A stretch of 40,203 nt of DNA from Obelidium mucronatum (taxonomy: Eukaryota; Chytridiomycota; Chytridiomycetes; Chytridiales; Chytriomycetaceae): the NCBI GenBank assembly GCA_025765595.1, contig JAIVFH010000244.1:1-40203 (forward strand), read 5' to 3'. The translations under genes were made by a program, and so were the position numbers. Each line of letters opens with the position of its first letter. Within the stretch, counting starts at the first letter, position 1. Below, piece by piece: positions 30,901 to 40,203 of the stretch. The notes under the pieces are model-generated. The model was not told the DNA's origin. It ran no database searches and saw nothing but the letters and a program-made list of their open reading frames with translations.

Positions 30901-32286
30901 GTCTTCTGACGAACTGAAAATATCTGGAAGCAAAAAGTTCAACAGTGCCCAGAGTTCGTGCAAGTTGTTTTGGAGAGGAGTTCCCGTGATCAAAAGGCGG
31001 TTACGACAGCTAAACTCGCGCACGATTTGGGAGAGAGAAGAGTTTTCATTCTTGATTCTATGGGCTTCATCAATCACAAGACATTCCCATGAGATTTTGC
31101 GAAATGCTGATTTTTCGAGTAAACACATTTCATATGAAGTTACGCAGACTTCAAAGTTCCCAGGAACCATGTGGTCTCGGACCAGAGCAACCTAACATTA
31201 TACAGTTAAGAACAAACAGAATATCCCCTCCCACATAAGGACTTACTCTGGCTTCTTTATCACCGTGGAATAAAAATGGCACTAATGTGGGCACCCAGCG
31301 CTTGATTTCACTCATCCAGTTGTGAAGTGTAGATTTAGGAACAATGATCAGATGCTTTCCACAAATTCCTTCCACATGTTTTAAGTAGCCAAGAAATGAG
31401 ATTGTTTGAAGCGTTTTTCCGAGACCCTAATAGCATTGGTGAGCACTGAATTTCCACATGAAGTTGTCGTCCAACCATTTCGTCAGCAAGAATGCCGTTA
31501 ATACCGTTGTGATGGAGAGAAATAAGCCAATTGAGTCCTTGGATTTGATAGTCTCGCATCTGGCCCCCGGTAACATCTGAAGTGGTTGTTGTTTAGAATT
31601 TTCTCTGTTTAGGTTGAGGACCTCGTACATGCTGGAGATTCGTCAAAAACATGCAACGTATCGTCTGTTTCCAAATCTTCCTGCTGCAAAAGGGCTTCAT
31701 CTTCCTCCTTCTCGGTCATTCGGCGACGCGACCTGTGTTGGGGAATACAACGCCATCAGCACAGCGAAGGCAAGAGCCAGACAACATACACTGTTTTATC
31801 GTCGTCCGCAGCGGCAGCCTTCCTTCTCTTGTCTGTTTTAATCTTTTCGTTCTCAGTCGCAACGTTGAGCATCGAGACGTCTTCATTTCGCATCTTTCGC
31901 AGATTGATGAAATGCGCTGCGGGAAGCGTTAAACGGACTTAAATAAGCCTAGCGGGTGGTTACCGAAGAGGTCCGTCTGGCCCAGAAGGTAGGCGTATCG
32001 CTTCATTGAGTCAGCAGCCTATCAGCAACAAAAGAGCCGCAGTGAGTGCAGTGAGTACACTAGGCACACTTCGCATGTTTTTTCAGACGAAACAAACCTT
32101 CTTCTTGCGCAGGTCATCGGATTGATTTGCAAGCTCTTGGTTCTGTCCAGAAGAGTAATTCCGTCACCAACCGGTCAGTCCTCCATCAGTCTGACACTCT
32201 GAATTAAAACAAACCCGCTTCTGTTTGGCATCTCGTTTTTGAGCCTGTTTCTCGTTCGGCTCAAAAGTGTCGTTGTCATCTGCCAT
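27976..32286 (-). CDS. ISWI: ISWI-family chromatin-remodelling ATPase
   Basis: A nuclear SNF2-type motor that slides nucleosomes. I estimate about 1,000 residues in at least 15 exons. The first are 32215-32286, 32098-32142, 31964-32018, 31790-31916, 31629-31732, 31476-31576, 31247-31426 and 30838-31191. Visible in order: acidic/Lys-rich N-terminus; [13 protein letters not shown]; motif I DEMGLGKT (across the 31476/31426 splice); [11 protein letters not shown] (DEAH box); [15 protein letters not shown]; the C-terminal helicase lobe with [26 protein letters not shown] and [18 protein letters not shown] and SLIDE regions follow: [17 protein letters not shown] (SANT) and [11 protein letters not shown]...[13 protein letters not shown] (SLIDE). 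HAND-SANT-SLIDE separates ISWI from CHD and SNF2. The C-terminus is basic (SKRGRRKK). No frame breaks were seen. Orthology to ISW1 or ISW2 is not resolved. Confidence 0.93.
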
Positions 32287-32876
32287 TTGTATTTATGTTT
32301 TGGAAGTGATTTTCGAACACTTCTCTTTCATGTCTTATGGATAAAGATGATGCCAAACGCTTCAAAGTGCGGCTGCGTGCAATTTTCACTGCTATTTCTG
32401 GCATCTGCTTTGCTGTCTAAGTGGTTTTGCTTCTACGCGTCGAAGTTGCGGGCTATTGGGTCCCGACAAGTCATCATTACCCTCGAAACATGACGCTGAC
32501 TGTGAGACATCTTTCTTTAATCGGTCGCTTTATCGTAAGAGAGAAAAACTCTGCTTTATCGCAGGTGATTCCGTAGGGAACGCTGACTACTTTCGAACTG
32601 TGTTTCCAGAAATCATGCGTGTTCGGCGCAATTCTCCATAAAACTGACGCTTCATGACATAAAGCAACCGAGTTTTCATTGCCGATATCAGTTATACGAT
32701 TTTCCAGGAGTTGGATGTTGGATGCTGAAAACATCCGTAGCCAACTTTTGTAAGTTGTTCCTGGAAACTCGATTGCCCGCGAAAACTCTTCATACGATGG
32801 CATCTCTCAGTTTTCATCATATCCGAGAAATAAAGGGCATGCTTTTTTGGTTAGGATTTTCATCCCTCATTAGACA
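32287..32876. other. Divergent intergenic region, ISWI and 7TM gene
   Basis: It holds the promoters of two divergent genes. A minus-strand open frame of 108 codons (32477-32803, MPSYEEFSRAIEFPG...) begins with ATG and has acceptable composition, but no known motif. I leave it as unproven. Confidence 0.4.
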
Positions 32877-33767
32877 ATGGATTCAGCACAGGCGCAACAG
32901 CTTGTCGTGACTATATACACTGTTTTCGCCGGAATATCTTGCGCGGAACTGATAATTTATGCCTTGTTTATCTTGTACTATGAAGTTCTCAAACCCGGAA
33001 ACCGTGTTTCAGTCATAGCTACACCTTTGAACGTAACTCTAATACTCGGAACGGCATCGATAATGGGACTATATCTTGTTAAAGTAATTATCTTATCCTC
33101 ATCACTTGCCACTCCTTGGGGGGCACTATTTGCGCTGGAAATTATATTCCTTGCTACTGCAGAGACATGCTATATATACTTCTCATTTCGACGATCTACT
33201 GGACTTATGAAGATGGTTTTGAGTCCAAAAATGTTCAAGGTTGTCTATTATTCAACTGTTTTCTCGCCTTGTTGCTTCTACCTTCCTGTCGTTCCTTGCA
33301 TCTTACAGGCGACTATAGTGAATGCAAGCTCACACAAAATCCTTCTATCTTGGCTCGATTTTATTACTGAGATCATTTCTGGGTTGACAATAGTTGGACT
33401 TGAGCTAATTTTTGTCTGTGGTTACGTTTCGTTTTTACTTCAAACACGTCTTGAGAATGAAGGAATCAATCGCGAATTCTTGATCATTGCGTATGCTGGA
33501 ATAGCAGCTTGCTGCATCTGCTTCGGTTCAGTCGCGATCTATGTGTTTTCTTTTATTTTCATGGATGATGTGCCTCACGCTCTTCTCCTTGCAGCTTCAC
33601 ACTGCATGATAAATTTCTTGGTTATGTCTCAATTTACTATGAAAGTACTCTTGCATCGGCTGCGGGTCGCTGAAGGAGTGCTGGATTCCCTCAACACCAG
33701 ACGAGTTTCGTCGATACACAAGAGGAGAGAAGATGATAACGAAAAGCATATTAACACTTTGAATTAA
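32877..33767 (+). CDS. Seven-helix membrane protein, unknown family
   Basis: 296 residues, intronless. Seven hydrophobic segments are visible, at about 8-34, 47-72, 80-98, 120-142, 160-190, 200-228 and 235-258. A short extracellular-type N-terminus and a basic C-terminal tail (RRVSSIHKRREDDNEKH) match GPCR-like topology. No rhodopsin DRY or NPxxY motif is evident. A paralogue follows 126 bp downstream. Conserved spots shared by the two are LATPWGALF/LAIPWNALF, the Tyr/Phe-rich end of helix 3 followed by RRS/KRS, and LLLAASH in helix 7. A receptor role is an inference from topology only. Other polytopic families are possible. Confidence 0.7.
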   Translation: MDSAQAQQLVVTIYTVFAGISCAELIIYALFILYYEVLKPGNRVSVIATPLNVTLILGTASIMGLYLVKVIILSSSLATPWGALFALEIIFLATAETCYIYFSFRRSTGLMKMVLSPKMFKVVYYSTVFSPCCFYLPVVPCILQATIVNASSHKILLSWLDFITEIISGLTIVGLELIFVCGYVSFLLQTRLENEGINREFLIIAYAGIAACCICFGSVAIYVFSFIFMDDVPHALLLAASHCMINFLVMSQFTMKVLLHRLRVAEGVLDSLNTRRVSSIHKRREDDNEKHINTLN

Positions 33768-33862
33768 ATTTGAATTTGAATTTTAGTCGTTAAAGAAGTT
33801 TAATCAGCTGGATTTAGGCTCACTTTTGCTTGCCATTGTTCTTCACATTGACACCTTCACAT

Positions 33863-33877
33863 ACACACACACACACA
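33863..33877. repeat. (AC)n microsatellite
   Basis: A short alternating AC run in the 126-bp gap between the two seven-helix genes, just upstream of the second start codon. Confidence 0.8.
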
Positions 33878-33893
33878 TCCACACACCGCAAAG

Positions 33894-34900
33894 ATGATGC
33901 AAGAACTAATCCAAAGCCTAATTTTTCGATTCTATGCAATTTTTGCCCCCCTCGTGATCCTAGAAGGTGTTGGATACTTTCTGTACATCAGCTACTTTGA
34001 ACTATACCTACAAGGAAAAACAATCTCCATCGAATCCCTCTTCACTGCCTTAAATACGGCTCTCGCATTTGAAGCAATCTCTTTGAGTTGTGCGTATATT
34101 GCGCGTGGACTCAACATTGCCCAATCCCTCGCAATTCCGTGGAACGCGTTATTCCTGATGGAGCAGTTGTCTCTCGCAAGCGCACAATATTGTTACGCCA
34201 TTTACTCCTACAAACGCTCTTCCTCGCTGCTTCGTTCAGTTTATTCTGCTCGTTTTCAGAAAAGATTGCACGTGTTGGTCTCTGTCTTGCCCCTCTTTTT
34301 TATAATCCCAATCATTCCTTCCATATGGCTCTTGATATCTCCGGACCAGGCGATAGAAACAGCGGATTTGATACCCAGTGCAATGCAAATATGCGGACAG
34401 TTTCTCTCGGCTCTTTGCATTCTCACGCTTGATATCGTGTTTCTGAATGCCTTCATGTTAACCCTGGCGAAAACTCACGATGACGACTCGGACGGCCGTG
34501 AGCCCGGAGTTTCGAATAATTGCATCGCATGGGATCGCAGGGATGTGTAGGTTTGCTTTGCTATCGTTGGGGTTGTATGCTGCTACAGTCGGAATCAGTT
34601 CTCTTGTGGTGAAGACGCTGCTGATTGCTGCTTCACACTGGGCTACTGAATGTCGTTCTGTGTATCCTTTTCCTGATGAAGGTACGGATCATGCGTGTTA
34701 AAGATATTACTCGAACGGAGAGAACTACCACGCAACCGATTCCACATTCTTTTCCTTCTGCAAACACGCAAGCAATCCAACAGCCAAATGCGACTGAAAT
34801 GCTTAAGATAAACACATCCACAGCGTCAGTTTCGAAAACGAGCATGGCAATAGACAACTCATCTTTAACAAGGAACGGAACCAGCTTCTCTCTCAAATAA
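33894..34900 (+). pseudogene. Second seven-helix membrane protein, frame broken
   Basis: A tandem paralogue of the gene at 32877. From ATG 33894 the first frame encodes helices 1-5, then runs off into low-quality sequence and stops at 34550. The matching continuation is in the next frame from about 34485 (PEFRIIASHGIAGMC, aligned to REFLIIAYAGIAACC of the neighbour). After ...LLIAASH near 34645 it moves to the third frame (LLNVVLCILFLMKV), which stays open through a Thr/Ser-rich tail to a stop at 34900. Both steps move the same way by one base. No splice signals explain them. Either the gene is a young pseudogene or the sequence has indel errors. Helix positions and the LAIPWNALF motif are intact. 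Confidence 0.65.
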
Positions 34901-35025
34901 AGTTTATTCAAATACCCCCCACAAAAAGAAAACAGTAAATAAATGAAAGTTTAAAAAAGCTGGCTTGAGAAGAAAAAGTCAAGAGAGAAAAATCAGAACC
35001 ACAACACCATAGAACTTCTTGATCT

Positions 35026-36512
35026 CTATTGGTGGCCCCTGTAGGTGTTTGTATAAATAATGACGGTCTTCTTGAATCCATTGAAGCGCGAGGCAGCAGC
35101 CAAAGTGTAAGCACCCATAAAGTCGAAGTACATCCAGTCCCCAACGTTCAAGATTGGAAGGGATCCTTCCTTGGTAATGCAGTCAATAGAGTCACAAGTT
35201 GGCCCCCAAATGCTGCATGGGAACTCGTCCTCCTTTGCAGAAGTAGTGCCATACAAAAACTTTCCGTTCTTGGCCAACACTCGAGGAGTCACAACAGCGT
35301 GGTCAAAAGTGATACAGTTGAAGCTTCCGTACATCCCATCGTTAATGTAGTACATGTACGCAGAGTCTTCAACAGCAGCTGGTGGTTGAACGTAAACAGC
35401 GCTGTCAACCATGTTCTCAGTCTTAGCAGCAAGAGGAACTACACGTCTTGCAACTACATTGGTAGCCAAAGTGAAAGCACTGGCGGCATAGTAACGACCC
35501 GGCTCAGCAATGACACGAATGTGGGATGGGATAAGCTCATCAATCGCTGGACGAACCACGGACACAATCTCCTTGAAAGTCAATCCATCAGCTCCGTTAC
35601 ATGGGAAACCACCTCCGATATCCAACATGGAAAATTCGAATCCAAAGTCCTTGGCGCTTTCAATAACTCCCGCAGCAGCACGAACGGCATCTCCAAAGAC
35701 TTGGGCATCAAAGCATCCACTGCCCACGTGGAAACTGACTCCAATTACATTCAACCCGAGCTCTTGAGCAACCTTCAACAAGGCTGGAACATTGGATGGC
35801 TGAGCACCAAACTTGAGACCCAAGTTACAAAGGGAGCGGGACCCGTCCGACCCAAGAATGCGAACAACGAGCTGGGCGTTTGGCATGTGTTGCTTGATTT
35901 TATGGAGTTCATCGGCATTGTCAAAGGTCATCATGTGAACACCCTTGGAACCAGCGTAACGAATGTGAGAGTGTTGCTTGCATGGGTTGGCGTAGATGAT
36001 CTTTGATGGGTCAACTCCGTATTCCAAGGCAGTCTCGATTTCAGAGCGAGAAGCACAGTCGAACCCAGTTCCCAAGTCAACGAGGGTTTTGATGACCATT
36101 GGGTCGGGACAACACTTCATGGCTAAAAGAAGAAAAACCAAGAATGAGCAAATAAAAACAGTCGTCAAATCCCAAAAAAAAACTCACCATAAAATGGTTC
36201 CACACGTGGCAACATTTCCTTCCATTGAATATGTTGACGAATAACCTCTCCCATATCACCAACAAAAAAGGCATCCTCTTCTTCAACATTATCAGGAATA
36301 GAGTAGTAAGCCTCCATCTTCTCCTTCATGATGGCTTCAACAGAGTCCGTGCGAACTTCCACATGAGAGTGGTTGCTGTGGTGGTGGGTCACAGGCAAGA
36401 TAAAATCATTTTTGGTAGAAACGCCAGTCAAAAGGTCTTTTGAAAGACCGAGAACTTCGGTGCGGGTGATAAGGTCGTTGATATCAGTGTTGAAGATGGT
36501 GGTTTCTTTCAT
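35026..36512 (-). CDS. ODC1: Ornithine decarboxylase
   Basis: A cytosolic PLP enzyme that converts ornithine to putrescine, the first committed step of polyamine synthesis. Two exons, 36188-36512 and 35026-36122, total 1,422 nt or 473 residues. The 65-nt intron splits the codon before the PLP-lysine motif and splicing restores PFYAMKCCPDP, with Lys111. Other family marks are SFHVGSGC, LDIGGGFPC (phosphate-binding glycines), AEPGRYY and GPTCDSID, whose Cys is the catalytic residue contributed across the dimer. The first ATG (MKETTIFNTD) was chosen. The upstream frame is open to 36629 but has no ATG. The N-terminal ~100 residues before the barrel are longer than in animals, as is common in fungi. 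No antizyme gene is in the window. Confidence 0.95.
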
Positions 36513-37227
36513 TAGTTGGCTAGACGGAATTCTTTGTTGAATCAAGGGTACTGTAGGGCTTTGGGGGGTTGCGGTTTTTTGTATTCCAAACGAGGATGTA
36601 GTAGGAGCGTTTAAAGTTTTTGCGTTCAAGCAAGATCAATCAAATAGTGCCGCAGAGGTGGAGGCTCTGTGAGAAAAAACAGAAACCAACACTTTAGACC
36701 CCGCAACATCACAAAAAAGGTACGTTAAATTTCGTACCAGGCGGCAAGATCCCGTTAAGGACGTGTCTGCAGCAGAAAAACAAAAATCACGTTCATTTTA
36801 GTAAGGCAGGTTGTAAGGTGGGAGAAAAAACAAAAATGCCCCAATTTGTGTTTTCTGGCCACGCTTCTCCCGCCGCTTAAACAAAAAACTGAAGCTCACC
36901 TTGATGGAGTTTCTGAAGAGATTTTCTAATGGGCGCTGTGGGTGGTTCCCTCAGCGCTAGCAAGTGGGTAGCGGCGAAGCCGGGAGGGTTAGGGTGACTT
37001 TGCTTTGCAATAAAGGAGTCACAAGAAGTCGCGAGCTTGAACGAGGCTGACGACTAAAAGGGCTGAGGCTAGAGGACGCTTAGGGCTAAGTAAGATCGAG
37101 GAAAGCGGAGGGGTGTTGCTTTCACAGGAGAACTGAAGAGTTTGTTCGTGTTTGAGGAAGAAAAAAAATTGGGGAAATTACTCTGATCTGTGTGTGGCAG
37201 CATCGGAAAATAAGCTATAAAAAGAAA
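36513..37227. other. Divergent intergenic region, ODC and LRRC51-like gene
   Basis: 715 bp. It should hold the ODC 5' leader and both promoters. The part at 36950-37110 is purine-rich with short repeats of GGCTGA/GCTAAG type and no coding signal. I see no uORF or structure that I can assign. Confidence 0.45.
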
Positions 37228-38099
37228 ATGAAGGAAGCAGCCCATAACGACTTGACTGCACAGGTTTGTTGGTGTTAAAAATTGCGCTTTTGGGGACCGT
37301 TAACGTACGGCTTCGTCAGTACAAGAAACACGCAGTGAGCAAACTCTCTGGGCAGTGGCAAGTCGTGCCAAAGACACCTCTCGATTTTTCTTTCAAAGAA
37401 ATCATCACTGTTCAAGGTAACCCTAAAAAATGATTGGGGAACCTGCTTTTCTCGCGTTCTAAAAATACGAGTTGCTTCTGGAAGCCAGACATCGCAACTG
37501 AGGAGTCACGCCGGCGGCATGAGGTTCAAAAGATTTACACTCTCGAAAGGAGAAATCGCAAACCACCACTGATCCCAAATAATTGTCATGTATAGCTTCC
37601 TCTGGGTACTGGTATAACTGCAGTGACAACAGCGATTCGGCTACCAAACAACAAGCTTGAAACGCTTGATAATATGTTCTCTATCTCTGCAAGAATAGTC
37701 GAAAACCCACTTAATATTGCATGGATTGATTTATCCTTCAACAACCTCAAAGCCATTGACAAGGTATGGCAATGCAGTTTTCAAAAATTCGATGTTGACT
37801 TCCATTTTTAGGAGCTTCTCCAATTCCCAACTCTGAGTACATTGTATTTGCACGCAAATGAGATTTCAGAACTTACGGAAATCGATAAACTTACATCAGT
37901 TGCCGCGATTGAGGAACACTCACTCTTCACGGGAATCCAGTTGAGAACTGCAAGGGATATCGGCAATACACTGTTTCGCGTCTCACAAGCTTGAAGCACC
38001 TCGATTTCTGCGCAATCACGAAGCAAGATCGCTGCAATTGCCAAAGCGTATGCAGACTATATTGAGCGCAAAAAGGATGGTGCCGGTCAAGATGAATAG
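37228..38099 (+). CDS. LRRC51-like leucine-rich repeat protein (frame breaks in last exon)
   Basis: Exons: 37228-37263, 37320-37416, 37633-37763 and 37812-38099. The spliced N-terminus carries LDFSFKEI, like the LDYSFRSI of vertebrate LRRC51. Next come IAWIDLSFNNLKAIDK and FPTLSTLYLHANEISEL, close matches to the LRRC51 repeats. In the last exon the conserved LPRLR, TLTLHGNP-ENCKGYRQY and AKAYADYIERKK segments are all recognisable but in three successive frames, with breaks near 37899, 37915 and 38028. The frame at the end is again the original. The 216-nt gap after exon 2 may hide another small exon, since about 30 residues of the family are missing. LRRC51 relatives occur mainly in flagellated lineages, which fits a zoosporic fungus. 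The exact function is unknown. Confidence 0.7.
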
Positions 38100-38200
38100 A
38101 CTAATTAATCTTTTGTTTTGAACATCACCGTATTTGTTTTATTCGATACTTTCTGAATGATTTAAAGAAAAATGAAGTGGTCAAAATGTGAAGACCCCAC

Positions 38201-39240
38201 TTAAGCAGAGGAGCGAGTGTTGATGATGGTGACAAAGTCAGCAGTCAATGAAGCACCACCAATCAAGAATCCATCAATGTCAACTTCCTTTTGGAGTTCG
38301 CCAGAAGTCTTGGCACCGACAGATCCTCCGTACAAAATACGAGTGGCCTGGGAAACTTCCTCAGAGACGTTAGCAGCCAACCATTGGCGGATTTCGCGGT
38401 GAACGTCCTGAGCTTGCTGTGGGGAAGCAACCTTTCCAGTTCCAATGGCCCACACTGGTTCGTAAGCAACAACGACGCGGTCCCAATCGGCCGGCTTCAA
38501 GACGGAAGCGATAGCCTTCAATTGTCGGAAGACAACTTCGGTGGTTTGGTTGGCTTCACGCTCTTCAAGCTTTTCACCGAACACAGGCAATAACACTGAG
38601 GCCTTCGGCAAGAGCGAAAGCAACCTTCTTGGCGGTAACCTGTAGTATGTTTGTTTTTTGAGAATCGTCCGTACAGACCACGAAAAACGAACCTCGTCAG
38701 ACTCCTTGAAGATCTCTCTGCGTTCAGAGTGTCCAAGAATAACCCAAGCAATGTCAAGGTCCTTCAAGAATTCAGAGCTGTCAAAGGGGATAAAAACGTG
38801 GTGAGTTGATAAGACTCATCATACAAGATAACGAAAAGATACAAACCTGTTTTCTCCTGTAAAGGCACCCTTCTTTTCAAAGTAAATGTTTTGAGCTGAG
38901 ACTCCGACTTCCTTCTTGGCCTTGGTGCGGACAAGGTCAAGGTAAGGAGCTGGTGGGGCGATAACAACCTCTGATCAAGATCAGGATTAAGATACATTAG
39001 AAAAGAGAGTTAGGTTGTCTGCATTATTTCATAGCATAATCCTGTCTAAAAAGCTTACCGATTTCATCGCTGTTCCATGAAGCCTGGTTCAAGCCAGAGA
39101 CAAGAGTGTCAACCAGCTGCTTGGAAGCGTTCATCTTCCAGTTTCCTCCGACCTAGATGACAAACCGAAAGCAATAAAGCAATAAGACGAGTGCATTGCA
39201 GAGGGACTGTGACAAAACGCACCAAGAACTTGCGACCCAT
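38201..39240 (-). CDS. TPI1: Triosephosphate isomerase (one-base frame break)
   Basis: A glycolytic enzyme interconverting DHAP and glyceraldehyde-3-phosphate. Five exons: 39223-39240, 39059-39152, 38847-38970, 38693-38777 and 38201-38639. The catalytic set is complete: Lys12 in VGGNWKMN, His in ILGHSERRE and Glu in AYEPVWAIGTGK. LYGGSV and FLIGGASL bind phosphate. The exon lengths sum to 760 nt, one too many. The extra base lies at 38580-38581, where the frame encoding SVIACV is followed one base out by GEKLEEREANQT. Without it the protein would have 252 residues, the normal length. A one-base insertion in such a conserved essential gene suggests a sequence error. The start codon lies 39 bp from that of tRNase Z on the other strand. 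Confidence 0.93.
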
Positions 39241-39279
39241 CTTCTGATTTATTTGTTTTTTATTTCTTTTCTTTTTCCA
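39241..39279. promoter_or_regulatory. 39-bp divergent promoter between TPI and tRNase Z
   Basis: Only 39 bp, almost pure T on the plus strand, separate the two start codons. Both starts are supported by conserved N-termini, so the promoter must overlap one or both coding regions or first introns. TPI exon 1 is only 18 nt. Confidence 0.6.
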
Positions 39280-40203
39280 ATGAAGTACCACTTGCAAGTG
39301 ATTGGCGCCACGTCGCTGGATGCGCGCGTGTCTGTGGCCGTCGTGTTCGACTCGCAGCGCTATTTGTTCAACTGCGGCGGTGCGTTCTGATTGGCTGAAA
39401 AGGCGCCGCTGTTTTCCAACCAATCACAATCGACTCTCGCAGAAGGAACGCAGCGCTTCCTCAACGACCGCAGCAAAAGCTGCTCGGCGGTGTCCGGCGC
39501 GAAAACGAGGCAGATGTTCTTTACGCGGACTGCGTGGCAGTGCATTGGCGGGCTACCCGGGATGGTGCTGACGCTGTCGGATGCGGGGCAAAGGGAATCA
39601 CCATGAGGTATTGGCTGGAGTCAGCCGGGTTTGAAAACTGATCAGCTATCTTAGAGGTCCGCCTGGTTTCACCCATTCCCTGGCTGCAATGCGGTCTTTC
39701 CTGTTTCGGCCAACCTTGCCGATTCAGGTCAAGGAATACAGTAGCGAAAAGGAATCATCGACTGCAGAAGATTACAAGGACGAAAATTTAACAGTCAAAG
39801 CCGTCAGATTAACCCCCAACACTCGCGAAAGCACAGTCTCGTTTGAAAACAACTCATCTGATGAAGAACCGCTCAACAACAATGGAAAACGCTCGCGTAA
39901 ATCTCCAACCAAGAAGATGGAATCTACCCGTGAAGCTCAAATTAAGGCGAATTGGCGATTTTGGGTCAAATGTTTTCGAACAAAGAGGGTCCACCAGTCG
40001 GCCCCACAAAGGCGTCCAAAAAGGCTAAAGGAAACGAAAAAGAAACCAATAGCCAAGAGAAGGAAAGTGGAGGAACGGGTCATCCATTGTCAACGATTCC
40101 ACCAGGCAAAAAGAGAGCAAACGACACTTCAAGGTTGTCAACAAAGAGGCTGTCTCCATGTGGTTCGAGTGACACAGTGATTTCGTATATTTGTAAAGGC
40201 CCA
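39280..40203 (+). CDS. TRZ1: tRNase Z, long form, 5' part (cut by window edge)
   Basis: An endonuclease that removes 3' trailers from pre-tRNAs. Long forms act in nucleus and mitochondria. Exon 1 is 39280-39379, exon 2 is 39443-39607 and exon 3 starts at 39655. Splicing gives RYLFNCGEGTQRF, then MFFTRTAWQCIGGLPGMVLTLSDAG and GPPGFTHSLAAMRSF, the conserved N-terminal metallo-beta-lactamase half. That half lacks the HxHxDH motif and serves substrate binding. VISYICKGP at the window end is also typical. Two frame breaks occur: one base missing in the G-run at 39585-39588, before KGITMRGPPG, and another change near 39950, before LAILGQMF. A Lys-rich low-complexity insert (about 39,780-40,150) lies between conserved blocks. 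The catalytic half lies outside the window. Confidence 0.85.

Noticed and set aside
32239..32493. Plus-strand hydrophobic open frame of 84 codons
   Set aside because: It overlaps ISWI exon 1 on the other strand and has no conserved feature.
35029..36006. Plus-strand open frame of 325 codons
   Set aside because: It is antisense to ornithine decarboxylase, whose catalytic motifs are unmistakable.
36225..36443. Plus-strand open frame resembling a short basic protein
   Set aside because: Antisense to ODC exon 1.

Overview
The window is nuclear DNA from a fungus-like eukaryote. Genes are close together and split by many short introns (about 38-210 nt) with GT..AG ends, and I see no bacterial-type operons. 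The gene set best fits a zoosporic fungus, probably Chytridiomycota (inference). It combines a chitin-precursor enzyme (UAP1), fungal-style secreted esterases, a glycosidase with a mucin-like linker, a large centrin-binding Sfi1 protein, and an LRRC51-like protein whose relatives occur mainly in organisms with flagella. I cannot name a species.

Layout. 1-5,560 is gene-poor and repeat-rich. Two tRNA-Gln(CUG) genes bracket a block with a possible TIR element (498-1489), a putative interrupted membrane-protein exon (1774), and a gag-bearing retroelement whose LTR-like ends lie in inverted orientation (1975-4045). 5,976-15,813 holds three minus-strand genes: UAP1, Sfi1 and an F-box/LRR protein whose stop is 41 bp from the Sfi1 start. 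16,036-20,356 is a tandem array of three secreted GDSL esterases. A tRNA-Thr(CGU) follows, then an RBM26/27-type RNA-binding protein (21,070-23,652), a small spliced secreted protein (23,816-24,214) and a 1,041-residue secreted glycosidase-like protein with a Thr-rich stalk and C-terminal binding module (24,535-27,823). 27,976-32,286 (minus) is an ISWI chromatin remodeller. Two tandem 7TM-like genes follow, the second broken. Then come ornithine decarboxylase (minus), an LRRC51-like gene (plus), triosephosphate isomerase (minus) and the 5' part of tRNase Z (plus, cut by the window edge).

The housekeeping genes are unrelated neighbours: amino-sugar, polyamine and glycolytic metabolism, chromatin, tRNA 3' processing and RNA surveillance. 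The esterase array, glycosidase and small secreted protein form an extracellular group of about 11 kb, interrupted by the RNA-binding gene.

The most interesting signals are a double-hairpin element, similar in form to those of chytrid-type mitochondrial DNA, that exactly fills an apparent 38-nt intron of Sfi1; the inverted LTR pair around a gag gene; and a cluster of one-base frame breaks at the right end that hits even triosephosphate isomerase. Exon boundaries were read by eye from splice signals and frame. Where I give a residue total, the exon lengths sum to a multiple of three unless stated.
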